A stretch of DNA of 64,000 bases from Jaltomata sinuosa (Eukaryota > Streptophyta > Magnoliopsida > Solanales > Solanaceae), in assembly GCA_003996215.1 (NCBI GenBank), contig QJPP01001560.1, positions 491,001 through 555,000 on the forward strand. The letters are read 5' to 3'. Both the position numbers and the translations under genes were made by a program. The notes beneath the pieces are model-generated. The model did not search any database. It had not been told where the DNA came from and saw nothing but the letters and a program-made list of their open reading frames with translations. This document shows, piece after piece, positions 48,526 through 59,928 of the stretch (the first letter of the stretch is position 1; each line of letters starts with the position of its first letter).

Positions 48526-51500
48526 TGTAATGACCCTTTTGGTAATTTTTGCATTTGTGCTTTCTTTGAACTTTTAGAGCCTGCCTCTAGCATCCCTAAG
48601 TCATTTATTACTTACTGGGACCAGTGGTTTGGTTCCCAGGCCATTCGTTAGGTTGTTATGACCATTTCCTTATTTTAGAACTTTAACTTAGGAAATCATT
48701 GACTTTAGTCAACATTCATAGCAAGCATGCGAGGAATTAAATTCCGACAGTTCTGTTAGCATTGGAGTGTGGATTTTGGTCTAGTTGGACCCTTGATCAA
48801 GTTTTAGGAGCTTTTGGTTTGGTCTTACCTATCTTTCTGTGATTTTAGGCCATTTGGGATTGAATGTTTGACTTTTGTCAATATTCAAAGAATACGACCT
48901 TGGATGGGAATTCCATCAGCATTGTTAGCTCCAAAATGTCTACTTTGGACTAGGGGGAGCTTTGGTTTGCGTCCCATGGCTTCTAAACTCATTTTTTGCC
49001 TTTGGGTTCCATTTTGGTTAAGGTTTGCAATTTGGGCATGGGGCCCACTTATCTCCAAAATGATCTCCGTTGGGAGTTTTGTTGATTCCATTGAGTCAAG
49101 AATGCAAGTTATGGTAGGGTATCACGTTTGGCTTATGTCCATAAGGGTTGGAATATTCCCTATATGTACGAGCAATTTGATTTTGGGTTGCGTTACAACT
49201 GGTAGCTGCTGTTTTCTAGTATGGCATGGCAACAGTGCCTTGGCCGCACTAGCGGAGCTACACTTGCAACTTGCGTGATGCACCTGTGATTCCTGGTGTC
49301 TTCAGATGGGAGCGCGTCTGTGCTCCCTACCCCACAGTAGCGATGGCACCCCTGCGGTGCCTAGGGCACGCCTTTTCCTAACGCCTGGCAGCCTATATAA
49401 CTCCTTCTCCTTCATTTTTAAAATCCCCTAAAAGGAACTTCCACCATTTTCTTAAAAACTAATCTCCACAACTCTTTGTGATCTCATCCCATAGCATTGA
49501 GGGGAGATATTCTTGTTCGTGGTCATTATTCCATCATTAATTATAAATTTCTAATCCTGTAATTTCGTAAATTCTTTTCTTCAATTCCTTCTTTGCTCTT
49601 GAAGTCTTAGGGCTATTTTGGGAGACATTATAGTTTTCATTATAGGTTTCTAGTTGTGTGGCCTATGGGCCTGATTTTGATGTAAATTTCAACCTGGCTA
49701 AATTATGAGCAATATGGGTGTGGTTAGCATTGTTTTAATGCATAAATTATGATCTTGATAGTGTGTTTTCTATTCGAAGATTCTCAGAGGAGTTTGGGCT
49801 CAGGCTTTAGCTTCCTAACAGCTTATCATCGGATGCCAGGTAGATTATGTCTTACCCACCTTAGACCTTGCATATATAGAATATAATTGTATTATCTAGC
49901 ATCTTTATGTATGGTTTACTAGGTTTTCACCCCAGACCTTGTCCTCTTTCTTCATGTCCATCTTATTTTCCTATGTTGGCTTTAGGATTTGATCTTATTT
50001 CATAGTATTACCCTTGTGGCCCTGTGTGTCCTTTGTCTTTGCCTTTGGACCATCAGACGGTGGGATTTAAGAAATGTCCGAGAGTCCTGGATATCAATTT
50101 ATGATTATGAGCTGGTTTTCTGTGCTGTAGAGCAAATTAAGCCTGTGCAGGCCTATTGATTGTACTTGAGCATATCATTATTATCATGAAAAAAGGTTTT
50201 CTGCATTGATTTACTACTATTATGGATACGGGCCTGACTATCATGGTTTTCTAAACCTTGCATGGCTTTAAGGGCCCATTTCCAGTTATAAATGGCTTAA
50301 AATTGATTTAAACTGGTTTTATGGATCTTCTTGGAGTAAAAGATATTTTATGATGAATTTTCACAGTGATTCTAGGCTCGACTAAGTTGGAGTGCTAGAC
50401 ACATTTTACATTTATTTCAAGTTGATAGTAAACTTGGCTTGGCCGAAGGGCTAGACTATTTTCTTCTGATTTTGATACGATACTAGGCTCGACTTGGCTG
50501 GAGTGCTAGACATGACTTTTTTACTGATTTTAGACCCGGATAGATTCTGAGCATGGTTGTTAAGATATTGAGAGTTGTATGTGGTAGCGGAGACCTCCAT
50601 GGACCTTACCGATCCAAACAAGGGGCTATGGGCCGAGAGTGCTAGAGAAGAAGTTTATGGGGGAGTAGAGGTATACGGGGGAAGCCTTCAATGGGTCCTA
50701 CCTGCTGGGCCTACTGCAACTAGAGGAGGTGCATACGGTACCACTAGAATTTCATAACATATCATTTAGGTGTGTGATTCCACTATTATTTTCTATTTGT
50801 TGAGTGTACGCTCCGGTAGTCTGGGATGCTGGACGTTTTTTTTTCACTTGAATGTGTTCCTTAGGTGTATGGGCGCCCATTGGGAATGTAGGTAGATTAG
50901 CTTACTTGTTCTTATTATAGTTACTTGTTAGTTAACCTTATGATCGTCCTTACTGTGTGAGTTGTACTATTAGCATGATTATGTTTATAGTTCCCTTTTC
51001 TTCCTTACCTTTTCATTTGAGGTTACTGATATACCGCCATGTTCTTAACATTCTATATATATTGTTGTTGCAATGATGTAGGTGCATTCTCTACTCTTTC
51101 ACCTGTGTTATGTGATATATATCTTCTGTGGACAGTATAGTATACTTGTTTTTCCTTATCTTCTATTTGTTGCTAGCTTCCTTGTGTTTCCCCTGTTTTC
51201 TTCTATGACTAGTTCAATCATTATATGTTATTTACTGCTTTTATGTCTTATACCTGCTCAGTGGACCTATGATGACTACTGGGTACCCGTTGCTTTGCAA
51301 TTGGTTCTCATACTAAACTTTTGCATCTTCCTGGTGCAAATCCCAGTGTGAGCTATCACTGTTGATCATGCAGACTCATGTAACTTCAAGAAATCCAAGA
51401 CTTAGGGTGAGCTTCTGGCGGCCGGGGCTTGGCTTTTATCTCTTCTTTTGTACCATATACTCTTTTGCTATTCAGAGATAATTATATATTCATATTTTAT

Positions 51501-51768
51501 ATCCTCTTGCACTCTGTATATGTAGTAGTGACTTCTATACTATGATACCAAGCCATGGGATGGTTTAGCTTCCGTGTATATATATATATATATGTATGTA
51601 TTTTTCTTCTCCTTTATATCTTCTTTTCAATCTTCTGCTTATTACTCTTTTTTGTATGAGCTTCACTTTTTTGGTGGCTAATTACTAACCATTCTGGGCC
51701 ATGGGAATTGGTATACCTATAAAATATATTATAGGTGCCATCATAACATGAGAAAGTGAGTCATAAAT
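48526..51768 (+). repeat. Element F 5' LTR
   Basis: Begins TGTAATGACCC, ends GAGTCATAAAT (decayed GTCGTGACA). It has an island of gcggtgcc and ggcaccc words at 49215-49390 and a TATATAAC box just after. A 154-codon open frame (48814-49278) lies within it but is broken in the 3' LTR, so I treat it as chance. Confidence 0.9.
49394..49400 (+). promoter_or_regulatory. TATA box in F 5' LTR
   Basis: TATATAA follows the word island and is conserved at 56542-56548 in the 3' LTR, although the LTRs have diverged around it. Likely U3 promoter. Confidence 0.55.
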
Positions 51769-51771
51769 GCT

Positions 51772-51784
51772 TGGTATAAGAGCC
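51772..51784 (+). promoter_or_regulatory. Element F primer-binding site
   Basis: TGGTATAAGAGCC, three bases after the LTR, is one change from the tRNA-Met type site in B and A. Confidence 0.8.
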
Positions 51785-51982
51785 TAGGTTTACCGGTGTG
51801 ATTGATAGATTGAGCTAATGTCTAGTAGAGTCCTACGGATAGGGGTAGAGATGTACATACCCTATCTTTGGGAGGCTATAGTGGCATTTAGGAAACATGA
51901 ATTTATTCTTGCTCCTACATGGTGCATCTTATCCTAGATGGTTTCCTAGAAATATCATTTGTTCTAGTTCACTCTTCCACAG

Positions 51983-52230
51983 ATGGATCGTATGATATAT
52001 TCGATAGTGGATGAGGGCAAGCCTTCGATCCGCACACTACACTCCATGTAGGGGCCGGGGTGATCGTAGATGTAGAGGTGGGGGACGTTCTCGAGCAATG
52101 GAACCATTTAGAGCTCTTAAGGCTGAGTTTTAGCCTCAGTTTGTCCCAGTTCAGCAACCCATGGATCAGGGAGCAGCCCAAGTTTCACCAGGGCCTATAC
52201 CAATATCTATATTCGTACCAGCCCCAGTTC
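51983..52230 (+). pseudogene. Element F gag remnant
   Basis: ATG at 51983 and a short Arg/Gly-rich and Pro-rich stretch (GAAQVSPGPIPISIF). The capsid domain and zinc knuckle are missing; the sequence passes almost directly to protease. Compared with A's gag about 1.2 kb is gone. Confidence 0.7.
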
Positions 52231-52840
52231 CTTCATTAGATATCTGAGGGTTGCTTCTTCAGTTGTTGGGTATGGTTGGGGGTCAACTTTAGCATTGTTT
52301 GAACCTGGATTTTGGTGTTCATATGTATTTTCCTACTTTGTTCCTTGTTTTGGGTTCGCTAGTGAGCCACTATTTGTTGTTGTATGTATTGCAACCCTAG
52401 TAGGCAATTCTTTAGTAGTGCATCGGGTTGTTATATATTGTTTAATAGTTGTTGGTGGTTTTGAGACTTGGGCTGACATGATGATATTAGATATTCTAGA
52501 TTTTAATGTGAATTTGGGCATGGACTGGTTATCCACTCACCAACTGGTTTTTGTTTTTTATGCCAAGACCGTTACCATATTTGTTTCTTGCGTATCCTTG
52601 ATTGTGTGGCAGGGTTCTGTTAGTCATGTACCATTTTGGATCATTTGTTCTCTTCAGGCTAGGAAGTTGATTTCATCGATGTGTTTGGTTAATCTAGCAT
52701 ATGTCTAGGATGTTAGCACAAACACTTCTTCTCCTGAGTCAGTCCTTGTAGTTAGGGAGTTTGTAGATGTATTTTCAACTGACCTACAAGGCCTCCCACC
52801 TGAGCGAGATATAGACTTTTCCTAGAGCCGAGTACCAAGC
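52231..52840 (+). pseudogene. Element F retropepsin and linker
   Basis: The active site reads LFEPGF (catalytic Asp replaced by Glu, and Ala lost). LDILDFNVNLGMDWLSTHQL is the C-terminal signature. Open at 52295-52708, then stops. The linker DLQGLPPERDIDF leads to RT. Confidence 0.82.
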
Positions 52841-53640
52841 CCATTTCCATTACTCTGTATCCTATGTCTCTGGCTGAGTTGAGAGAGCTTAAGGTTCAGC
52901 TTTAGGACTTGTTAGCTATGAGTTTCATTAGGCCGAGTGTGTCCTCTTGGGGTGCTCCAGTTTGGTTTGTGAAGAAAAAGGACGGTTCGATGCAGATGTG
53001 TATTGATTACCAATAGCTGAATAAAGTGACTGTGAAGAATAGGTATCCAATACCACGTATAGATGACTTGTTTTATTAGCTCCAGGGTTCAGTCGTGTTT
53101 TCTAAAATAGATCAGAGGTCAGGCTACCACTAGTTGAGGATTAAGGCAGAGGACATCCCTAAGAAAGCATCCAGGACAGGTTATGGCCATTATAAGTTCC
53201 TGGTGATGTCTTTTTGGTTAACTAATGCCCCTGCAACTTTCATGGACTTGATGCACAGGGTGCTCAAGTTGTACTTGGACTTTTCTGTGATAGTCTTCAT
53301 CAATGATGTATTGATTGACTCGCAGAGTGCATAAGAGCATGAGCAGTATTTGAGGACCGTACTCCAGACTTTGGGAGGTCATCAACTTTATGCCAAGTTC
53401 TCAAATTGTGAGTTTTGGATTGAGTCAGTGGCATTCCAAGGGCACGTGGTGTCTAAGGATGGGATTAGAGTAGACTCAGGGAATATTGGAGTCGTTCATG
53501 ATTGGTCGAGGCCTACTACTCCTACCAATGTTTGCAGTTTCATTGGGTTGGAAGGGTACTACACATGGTTCATTAAGGGATTTTCTTCTATAGTGGTGCC
53601 TTTGATTAGGATAACTAGGAAGGATGTCCCATTTGAGTGG
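52841..53640 (+). pseudogene. Element F reverse transcriptase
   Basis: Motifs: SSWGAPVWFVKKKDGS, MCIDY, TNAPATFMDLMHRV, then FIND in place of the YIDD/FIDD catalytic pair, so the first Asp is lost. GHVVSKDGIRVDSGNIGV follows. Four stops at 52903, 53014, 53077 and 53131 are TAG where B has CAG. Clearly dead. Confidence 0.87.
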
Positions 53641-54130
53641 TCAAATAAGTACGAGGATAGGTTTTAGAGGCTTAAGGCCTTGTTAACTTCAGCTTCGGCG
53701 TTGACATTGACAATTGAGGTTAGGGCTTCTAAGTTTATTATGATGCTTCATCAGTTGGCCTTGGTTATGTGTTGATGCAGCAGGGTCATGTGATAGCATA
53801 TGTGTCAAGGAAGCTAAAGGTTCACAAGTACAACTACCTTACTTATGACTTGGAATTTGCAATGGTAGTCTTCGCGCCCAGGATCTGGAGACACTACTTA
53901 TATGGAGTTCCCTATGAGATTTACACTGACCAACATAGTCTTCAGTACATCACGAGTTAGAAGGAGCTGAACTCTAGGAAGTGAAGATAGATTGAGTTAC
54001 TAAAGGACTACAACTTCACTATCCTGTATCATCCGAGTAAGGAAAACGTGGTAGTGGATGCCTTGAGACGGAAGGCAGTGAGTATGGGCAGCTTGGCTTC
54101 TCTTTTAGTTTTGGAGTAATCATTTGCGTT
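53641..54130 (+). pseudogene. Element F RNase H
   Basis: LMQQGHVIAYVSRKLKVHKYN, LEFAMVVFAPRIWRHYLYGV and IYTDQHSLQYITS in 53769-53960. The final Asp motif reads ENVVVDALRRKA. The stops at 53665 and 53958 are CAG to TAG relative to B. Confidence 0.82.
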
Positions 54131-55300
54131 GGATATCTAGTCCTTGGCTAACTGTTTGGTTAGACATGACTTGTCAGATCCCTGTAGAGATCTTGCCAGT
54201 GCTAAAGTCAATTCTACTTTGGTTGATTAGATTCAACAGCATTAGTTTGAGGATCAATGGTTGTGCGATTTTTGTGATCAGGATGTACGAGGTGAGGCAA
54301 ACAAGGTTACTTTAGATTCTGAGAGTGTTCTGAGATTAGGTACTCGCCTTTGTGTTCCGAGAGTTAGGGATTTGATTAGATTGATTCTCTATGAGGCTTA
54401 TTGTTCCAAGTATTCCATCCATCTAGGTGCAACTAAGATGTATAGAGATTTGAGACAGCTTTACTGGTAGAGTGGTATGAAGCGGGATATAGTGGAGTTT
54501 GTATCTCGGTGCTTGAACTGTCAGCAGGTTAACGTTCGAGCAAATTAAACCTGGTGGATTGATGCAAAGACTTCCTATTCCTGAGTTGAAATGGGAAGAG
54601 ATCACTATGGACTTCATAGCATGGTTGCCACGTACTTCTTGAGGGTTTGACTCGCTGACTAAGTCTGCACACTTCTTGCCAGTTAATTCTTCTTATAGTG
54701 TAGAGAGGTTGTCTCAGATTTAACTCTGTGAGATGGTTTGTTTGCATGCAGTTCAAGCTTTCATTATTTTTGTGTGGCACTCAGTTTACCTCTCAGTCCA
54801 GGAGGACTATTCAATGAAAGATGGGTACAGAGGTTCAGCTTAGCAGTGCATTCCACCCTAAGACATATGTCAGTCTTAGAGGACTATTTAGGTCATGGAG
54901 GATATGTTACGGGACTGTATTCTTTACTTTTGAGATTCATGGGATCAGTATGTGCCTTTGGTGTAGTTTGCAAATAATAATAGTTATCACTCGAGTATTG
55001 GCATTGCACCTTTTGAGGCATTGTATGGTAGGCATTGCATATTGCCACTGGGTTAGTTTTATGGTTTGGAGTCCAGGCCACAGATAACATACTTGCTTCG
55101 CGATTCCTTAGACAAAGTCTGGGTGATTCAGGATAGACTTTGGGCAGCCTAGAGTAGGCAGAAGAGCTACACAAATCGTAGACTTAGTGTCTTAGAGTTC
55201 AGTGTTGGTGGTCTAGTGTTCCTTCGAGTGTCTCCCATGAATAGAGTGATGAGATTCAATAGGCAGGGCAAGCTTATCCGCATGTATATTGGTCCATTTC
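54131..55300 (+). pseudogene. Element F integrase
   Basis: Zinc-binding part in 54261-54540 (LCVPRVRDLIRLILYEAYCSK, then KMYRDLRQLYW, NCQQVN). The core is heavily shifted; HPKTYVS at about 54850 replaces the usual HPQTDGQ. The C-terminal segment FSVGGLVFLRVSPMNRVMRF is near 55200. Stops at 54228 and 54243 are CAG to TAG relative to B. Confidence 0.78.
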
Positions 55301-55641
55301 AGATTCCTTAGAGGGTTGGTAGTGTTGCTTATCTGCTAGCCTTGCCTTCGATGTTTGCAGTTGTACATCCAGTTTTCCATGTATCGATATTGAGGCATTA
55401 TATTCTGGGTGAGTGACATGTGTTGCAGTGGGATTTAGTGCAGTTGGATGAGAGTTTAACCTTTGTTTAGGAGCCGGTAGCCATTCTAGCCAGAGACGTC
55501 AAGAGATTGAGGTGTACAAACATTCTTGTGGTTATGGTTTAGTGGAGGCATCGTCCATCAAGGAGTCTACCAAGGAGGCTGAGTGAGAGATGCGGGCTCA
55601 GTATCCGTAGTTGTTTGAGCTTTCATGTACTCCTTCTTCTT
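55301..55641 (+). pseudogene. Element F chromodomain remnant
   Basis: LALPSMFAVVHPVFHVSIL leads to EPVAILARDVKRLR and a broken WRHRP motif at about 55545. Reads to just before the hairpin (55642-55661), whose stem has two mismatches and whose loop is TATA instead of AGGA. Confidence 0.72.
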
Positions 55642-55678
55642 GACTTTCATATACAAAAGTCCTTTTTAGTAGTAGATG

Positions 55679-58600
55679 ATCTAATGACCCTTTCGGTAAA
55701 TTTTGCATTTTGTTTTTTTGTACTGTTAGAGCCTTCCTGTAGTGGCCCCAAGCATTTATGACTTACTGGGACTGGTGGTTTAGTACTTGGGCCATTCGTT
55801 AGGTCGTTATGACCATTTCCCTATTTTTGAGCTCTAACTTAAGAAATCATTGACTTTAATCAACATTCTTAGCAAATGTTCTCAAACTCAAATTCTCACA
55901 GTTCCATTAGCTCCAGAGTCTGAATTTTGTCTAGTTGGACCCTTGGTTGAGTTATGGGAGCTTTCAGTTTGGTTTTACCTCCCTTTCGGTGATTTCATGC
56001 TAGTTGAGCTTGGAATTTTGACTTTGGTCAATATTTGCAGAAGACAACCTCAGATAGGAATTCCTTATGCGCTTTTGCTCTAGAATGTGGACTCTGGGCT
56101 AGGGGACATTTGGTTTGGGTCCTGAGGCTTCTGGACTCATTTTTGGCCTTTGGGTTCCATTTTCATTAAAGTTGGCTAGTGGAGCATGGGGCCCACTTTT
56201 CTCCAAAACGATCTCCGTTAGGAGTTTCGTCAATTTCATTGTGTCCGTAATGCCATTTTTTGTAGGGTAGAACCTTTGGTTTGTGTCCACGAGGTTTAGA
56301 ATATTTCCTGTATGTGCGATCGGTTTGATTTTGGGTTATGTTGCAGCTGGTAGCTACTATTTTCTGGTTTAGCGCGGCAGCGGTGCCTTGGCCACACCAA
56401 TGCATCCGTACTTACACCCTTGGTGCCGTGACCGTGGTGCTTGGTAGCCTCACCAGGGGGTGCGCCTGTACTCCCTCACCCGCTGTGGAAATGGCGCCCC
56501 TGCGATGCCTAGATTGCGCCTGCGCCTAATGCCTGGCAGCCTATATAACTCCTTATCCTTCATTTTCTAAATCCCCTAAAATAAACTTCCACAATTTTCT
56601 TATACTCGAAGATCCACAACTCTATATGAGCTCATCCCATAGCGTTGGGGGGAGAGATTCTTGTTTGTTGTTTTTATTCCGTTGTGAATTATAATTTTCT
56701 AATCCTATAATTTCGTAAATTCTTCTCTTTAATTCCTTCCTTGCTCTTGAAGTCTCAGGGCTGTTTTGGGCCTTTCTTTGGTACAATTTCCTCTCAATTT
56801 TTGAGCATGCTCTCCTGGTAGCGTCGGAGACCTCAAAGTAGTTTTAATAGTAATATGGGTGTCGTTAGCTTTGTTTTAATGCATTGATTACGTTCTTTAT
56901 AGTATGATTGCTATTCGGTGCTTCTCGGAGTAGTTTGGGCTCGAGCTTTTGATTTCCAGTAGCTTATCATTAGACGCCAGGCAAGTTATGGCTTACCCAT
57001 CTTAGACTTTGCGTATATAGAATAGAATTGTACTATCTAGCATCTTTGGGTTGGGTTTACTAGGTTGGCACCCCAGACCTTGTCCGCTTTCCTCTTGTCT
57101 GTCTTATTTTCCTACATTGGCTTTAGTATTTGATATCATTTTATAGTATTACCCTTATGGCCCTGTGTGGCCTTTGTCTTTGCCTTTGGACCATAAACGG
57201 TGTGATTTGGGAAATATCCATGAGTCTCGGACATTGATTTATGATTATGATCTGGTTATTTGTGATGTAGAGCAGATTGAGCTTGTAATGAGCCAGTAGG
57301 TTGATAGTGAGCCGTTGGGATATTGATTGTACTCGAGCATACCACTATTATCATGAAAAAGGGATTTCTGCATTGATTTACTACAATTATGGCTATGGGC
57401 CTTACTATCACGGTTTTCTAAACCATGCATGTCCACAAGGGCCCGTTTTCAATTATAAATGGCTTAAAATGGATTTAAACTGGTTTTATGGATCTTCTAG
57501 GAGTAAAAGAGATTTTATGATGAGTTTTTACACTGATTCTAGACTCGGCTGAGCCGAAGTGCTCGACACATTTTACATTAATTTTGAACTAATAGTAGAC
57601 TCGGCTGGGCCGGTGGGCTAGACCTATTTTCTACTGATTTTGATACGATACTAGGCTCGTCTAGGCTGGAGAACTAGACATGACTTTTCTACTAATTCTA
57701 GACCTCGATTGATTTTGGGCACGATTATTAAGATATTGGAAACGCAGCAAGGACATTGATGAAGTATAAGCCCTGGCGAAAGACGAAGGCGGTAAGCGAA
57801 GCGAGCTACACCGGTCCTCCGGAGGGGAAGTTGAAACCCGTGTTCAAGTAAAGGAGATACTGATTCATTAATTAATTTTGACAGGCAAAATGCCACTAAC
57901 AATGTGTTGAATAGGCAGGTTATTGAGAGTTGTATTTAGTCCATGGACCTTGCCGATCCAAACTAGGGGCTACGGGCCGAGAGTGTCGTAGGAGGGGTAT
58001 ATGGGGGAGTAGAGGCATATAGGTGAAGCCTTCCATGGGTCCTACCTACTGGGCCTACGGGCGCCGGAGGAGTTGCATATGGTACCACTGGCATTTCATA
58101 ACATATCATTCATTATGTGTGCGGTTCCACACTTGTTTGTTGTTTCTTGAGTGTACGCTACGGTAGTATGGGATGGTGGAGGGTTTTTTTCACTTGTATA
58201 TGTTCCTCGGGTGTATGGTTGACCATTTAGACTCTAGGTAGATTAGCTTACTTGTTCTTGTTATAGTTATTTGTTAGTTTACCTTATGATCGACCTTACT
58301 GTGTGAGTTATACTGTTAACATAATTATGGTGATAGTTTCCTTTCCTTCCCTTTAATTTGGGGTTACCGGTATACCTCTATGTTCTTAACTCTCTCTATA
58401 TATTATTGTTGCAAGGATCCAGGTTCATTCTCTACTCTTTCACATGTAGTCTATGATATATATCTTCTGTGGCTAGCATAGTATACTATTTTTTCTTGTC
58501 TTCCATCTGTTGCTAGCTTTCGTGTGTTTCCTCTGTTTGCTTCTATGACAACTTCCTTCATTATCTGCTATTTATTGTTAAATCTTATATATGCTAAGTC

Positions 58601-59101
58601 GGCCTATAATTCCTACTGGGTACCCATTGCTTTGCTATTGGTGCTCACACTACACTTCTGCATCTTCCTGGTGCAGATCCTAGTGTGAGATATAGCCACT
58701 GATCATGTAGACTAGTGCAACTTCCAGACATCCGAGACTTAGGGTAAGCTCCTGGCGACAGGGGCTTGGCGTTTATCTCTTCTTTTATACCATGTACTCT
58801 TTTTCTATTAAGAGATAGTTGTATATTCGTATTTTGTATCCTTTTATATTATGTATATATAGTAGTGGCTTCTATACTATGATACTAGGTCATGGGATGG
58901 TTTAGATTTCGTATATATATATATATATATCTAAGGTTGTCTTCTCATTTATATCTTCTTTTCAGTCTTCTGCTTATTACACTTTCTTGTATGTGCTTCA
59001 CTTCTCTGGTGGCACATTGCTAACCATTTTGGGACACATGAATTGGTACGCCTACAGGGGGATTGTAGGTGACATCATGACCTGCGAGATCAGGTAGTGT
59101 A
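55679..59101 (+). repeat. Element F 3' LTR
   Basis: 3423 bp from TCTAATGACCC (decayed TG) to CAGGTAGTGTA. It matches the 5' LTR except for a foreign segment of about 180 bp at 57739-57920. Word island at 56365-56525, TATATAAC at 56542. Confidence 0.88.
57739..57920. other. Foreign GC-rich insert in F 3' LTR
   Basis: About 182 bp absent from the 5' LTR, where the flanks are joined (aagatattg then agagttg). Bounded by tattg on both sides (57734-57738 and 57921-57925). It is richer in G and C than its surroundings (cctggcgaaag, ccggtcctccggagg). It has no TG/CA ends and resembles no element here. I suspect organelle, perhaps mitochondrial, filler DNA; this is a guess from composition. Confidence 0.6.
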
Positions 59102-59928
59102 CTCCAAGATCAACCTGACCAGATCACAAACTCTAGGAAGACAGATATGACGCTCAACCCTCAGAACATGCTCCGAATCTAAGGTTGCCTTCCTAGCCGT
59201 GTTGCTCAACACCTTATCATGAATGATCCTCAACCTCACATCGTCAAGTTGATGCGCCCGAATCTGCCCCAACAAGGAAGAACTGGCCTCAACATAAGCA
59301 AGAATATGGCCTGGCTAAAAAATATCAATTCTTACCAACATGTTAGCCAAGGACTTGATGTCCAAAGCTAAAGGCCACTCCTCCACTTCCAAGAATGCCA
59401 AGCTACCATACTCACTGCATTTCGGCTCAAGGCATCTATTACCATATTTGCCTTGCCCGGGTGATAAAAGATCGATATCTTATAGTCCATCAGAAGCTCC
59501 AACCATATGCACTGCCTCAAAGGTCCTTCTAGTTTAAGATATACTAAAGACTATGATGGTTAGTGAAGATCTCATAGTGCATGCCATACAAATAATGCCT
59601 CCAAATCTTCAACGTGAAGACTATTACTGCTAACTCCAATTCATGAGTGGGGTAATTCTTCTAGTGAACCTTCATCTGTCTAGAAGCATAAGCAATAACT
59701 CATTCCTACTATATTAATACACAACCCAAAACCATCTCCAAAAGTGTCACAATACACAGTAAACCCCTTGCCCTTGACCAAAAGAGTAAGAATAAGAGCT
59801 GAAGTCAATAAGGCCTTTGGATTCAGAGAGGCCGCCTCACACTCATCAGACCACTGGAAAGGGATAGCCTTCTAAGTCAATCTAGTCAATGGAGCTCCTA
59901 TAAAAGAAAATCCCTTCGCAAACAATCT
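59102..59928 (-). pseudogene. Element E zinc finger, RNase H and RT end
   Basis: 59102-59275 continues the integrase zinc-binding region (ATLDSEHVLRVERHICLPRV, then DLVRLILE) cut by F. Further right come RNase H remnants (VYCDTFGDGFG near 59740) and the end of RT (FAKGFSFIGAPLTRLT at about 59915), ending at H. Stops and shifts throughout. The remainder of E lies beyond H. Confidence 0.8.

Larger units (their letters stand above)
48526..59101 (+). mobile_element. Element F: Ty3/gypsy chromovirus, complete but decayed
   Basis: Both LTRs (3243 and 3423 bp), a degraded tRNA-Met primer site, shortened gag, protease, RT, RNase H, integrase and chromodomain remnants. It is inserted in E with a 5-bp duplication. 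It is closely related to B in pol, which allows base-by-base comparison: most in-frame stops are CAG to TAG. Confidence 0.9.
36580..59928 (-). mobile_element. Element E: Ty3/gypsy chromovirus, split by three insertions
   Basis: The 3' LTR is 36580-39303. The interior pieces are 39304-39805, 47707-48525 and 59102-59928, separated by D and F and ended by H. Pieces join in register: integrase C-terminus, core and zinc finger, then RNase H and RT. The 5' half lies beyond the window. It inserted into the same tandem array as A, in the same orientation. Confidence 0.85.

Noticed and set aside
48814..49278. 154-codon open frame in F 5' LTR
   Set aside because: The matching stretch of the 3' LTR is shifted and stopped, and there is no known domain. 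It overlaps the promoter island.
57651..57902. 83-codon minus-strand open frame over the foreign insert in F
   Set aside because: It spans the insert and LTR flank, so it is not an original gene; the insert itself is reported instead.
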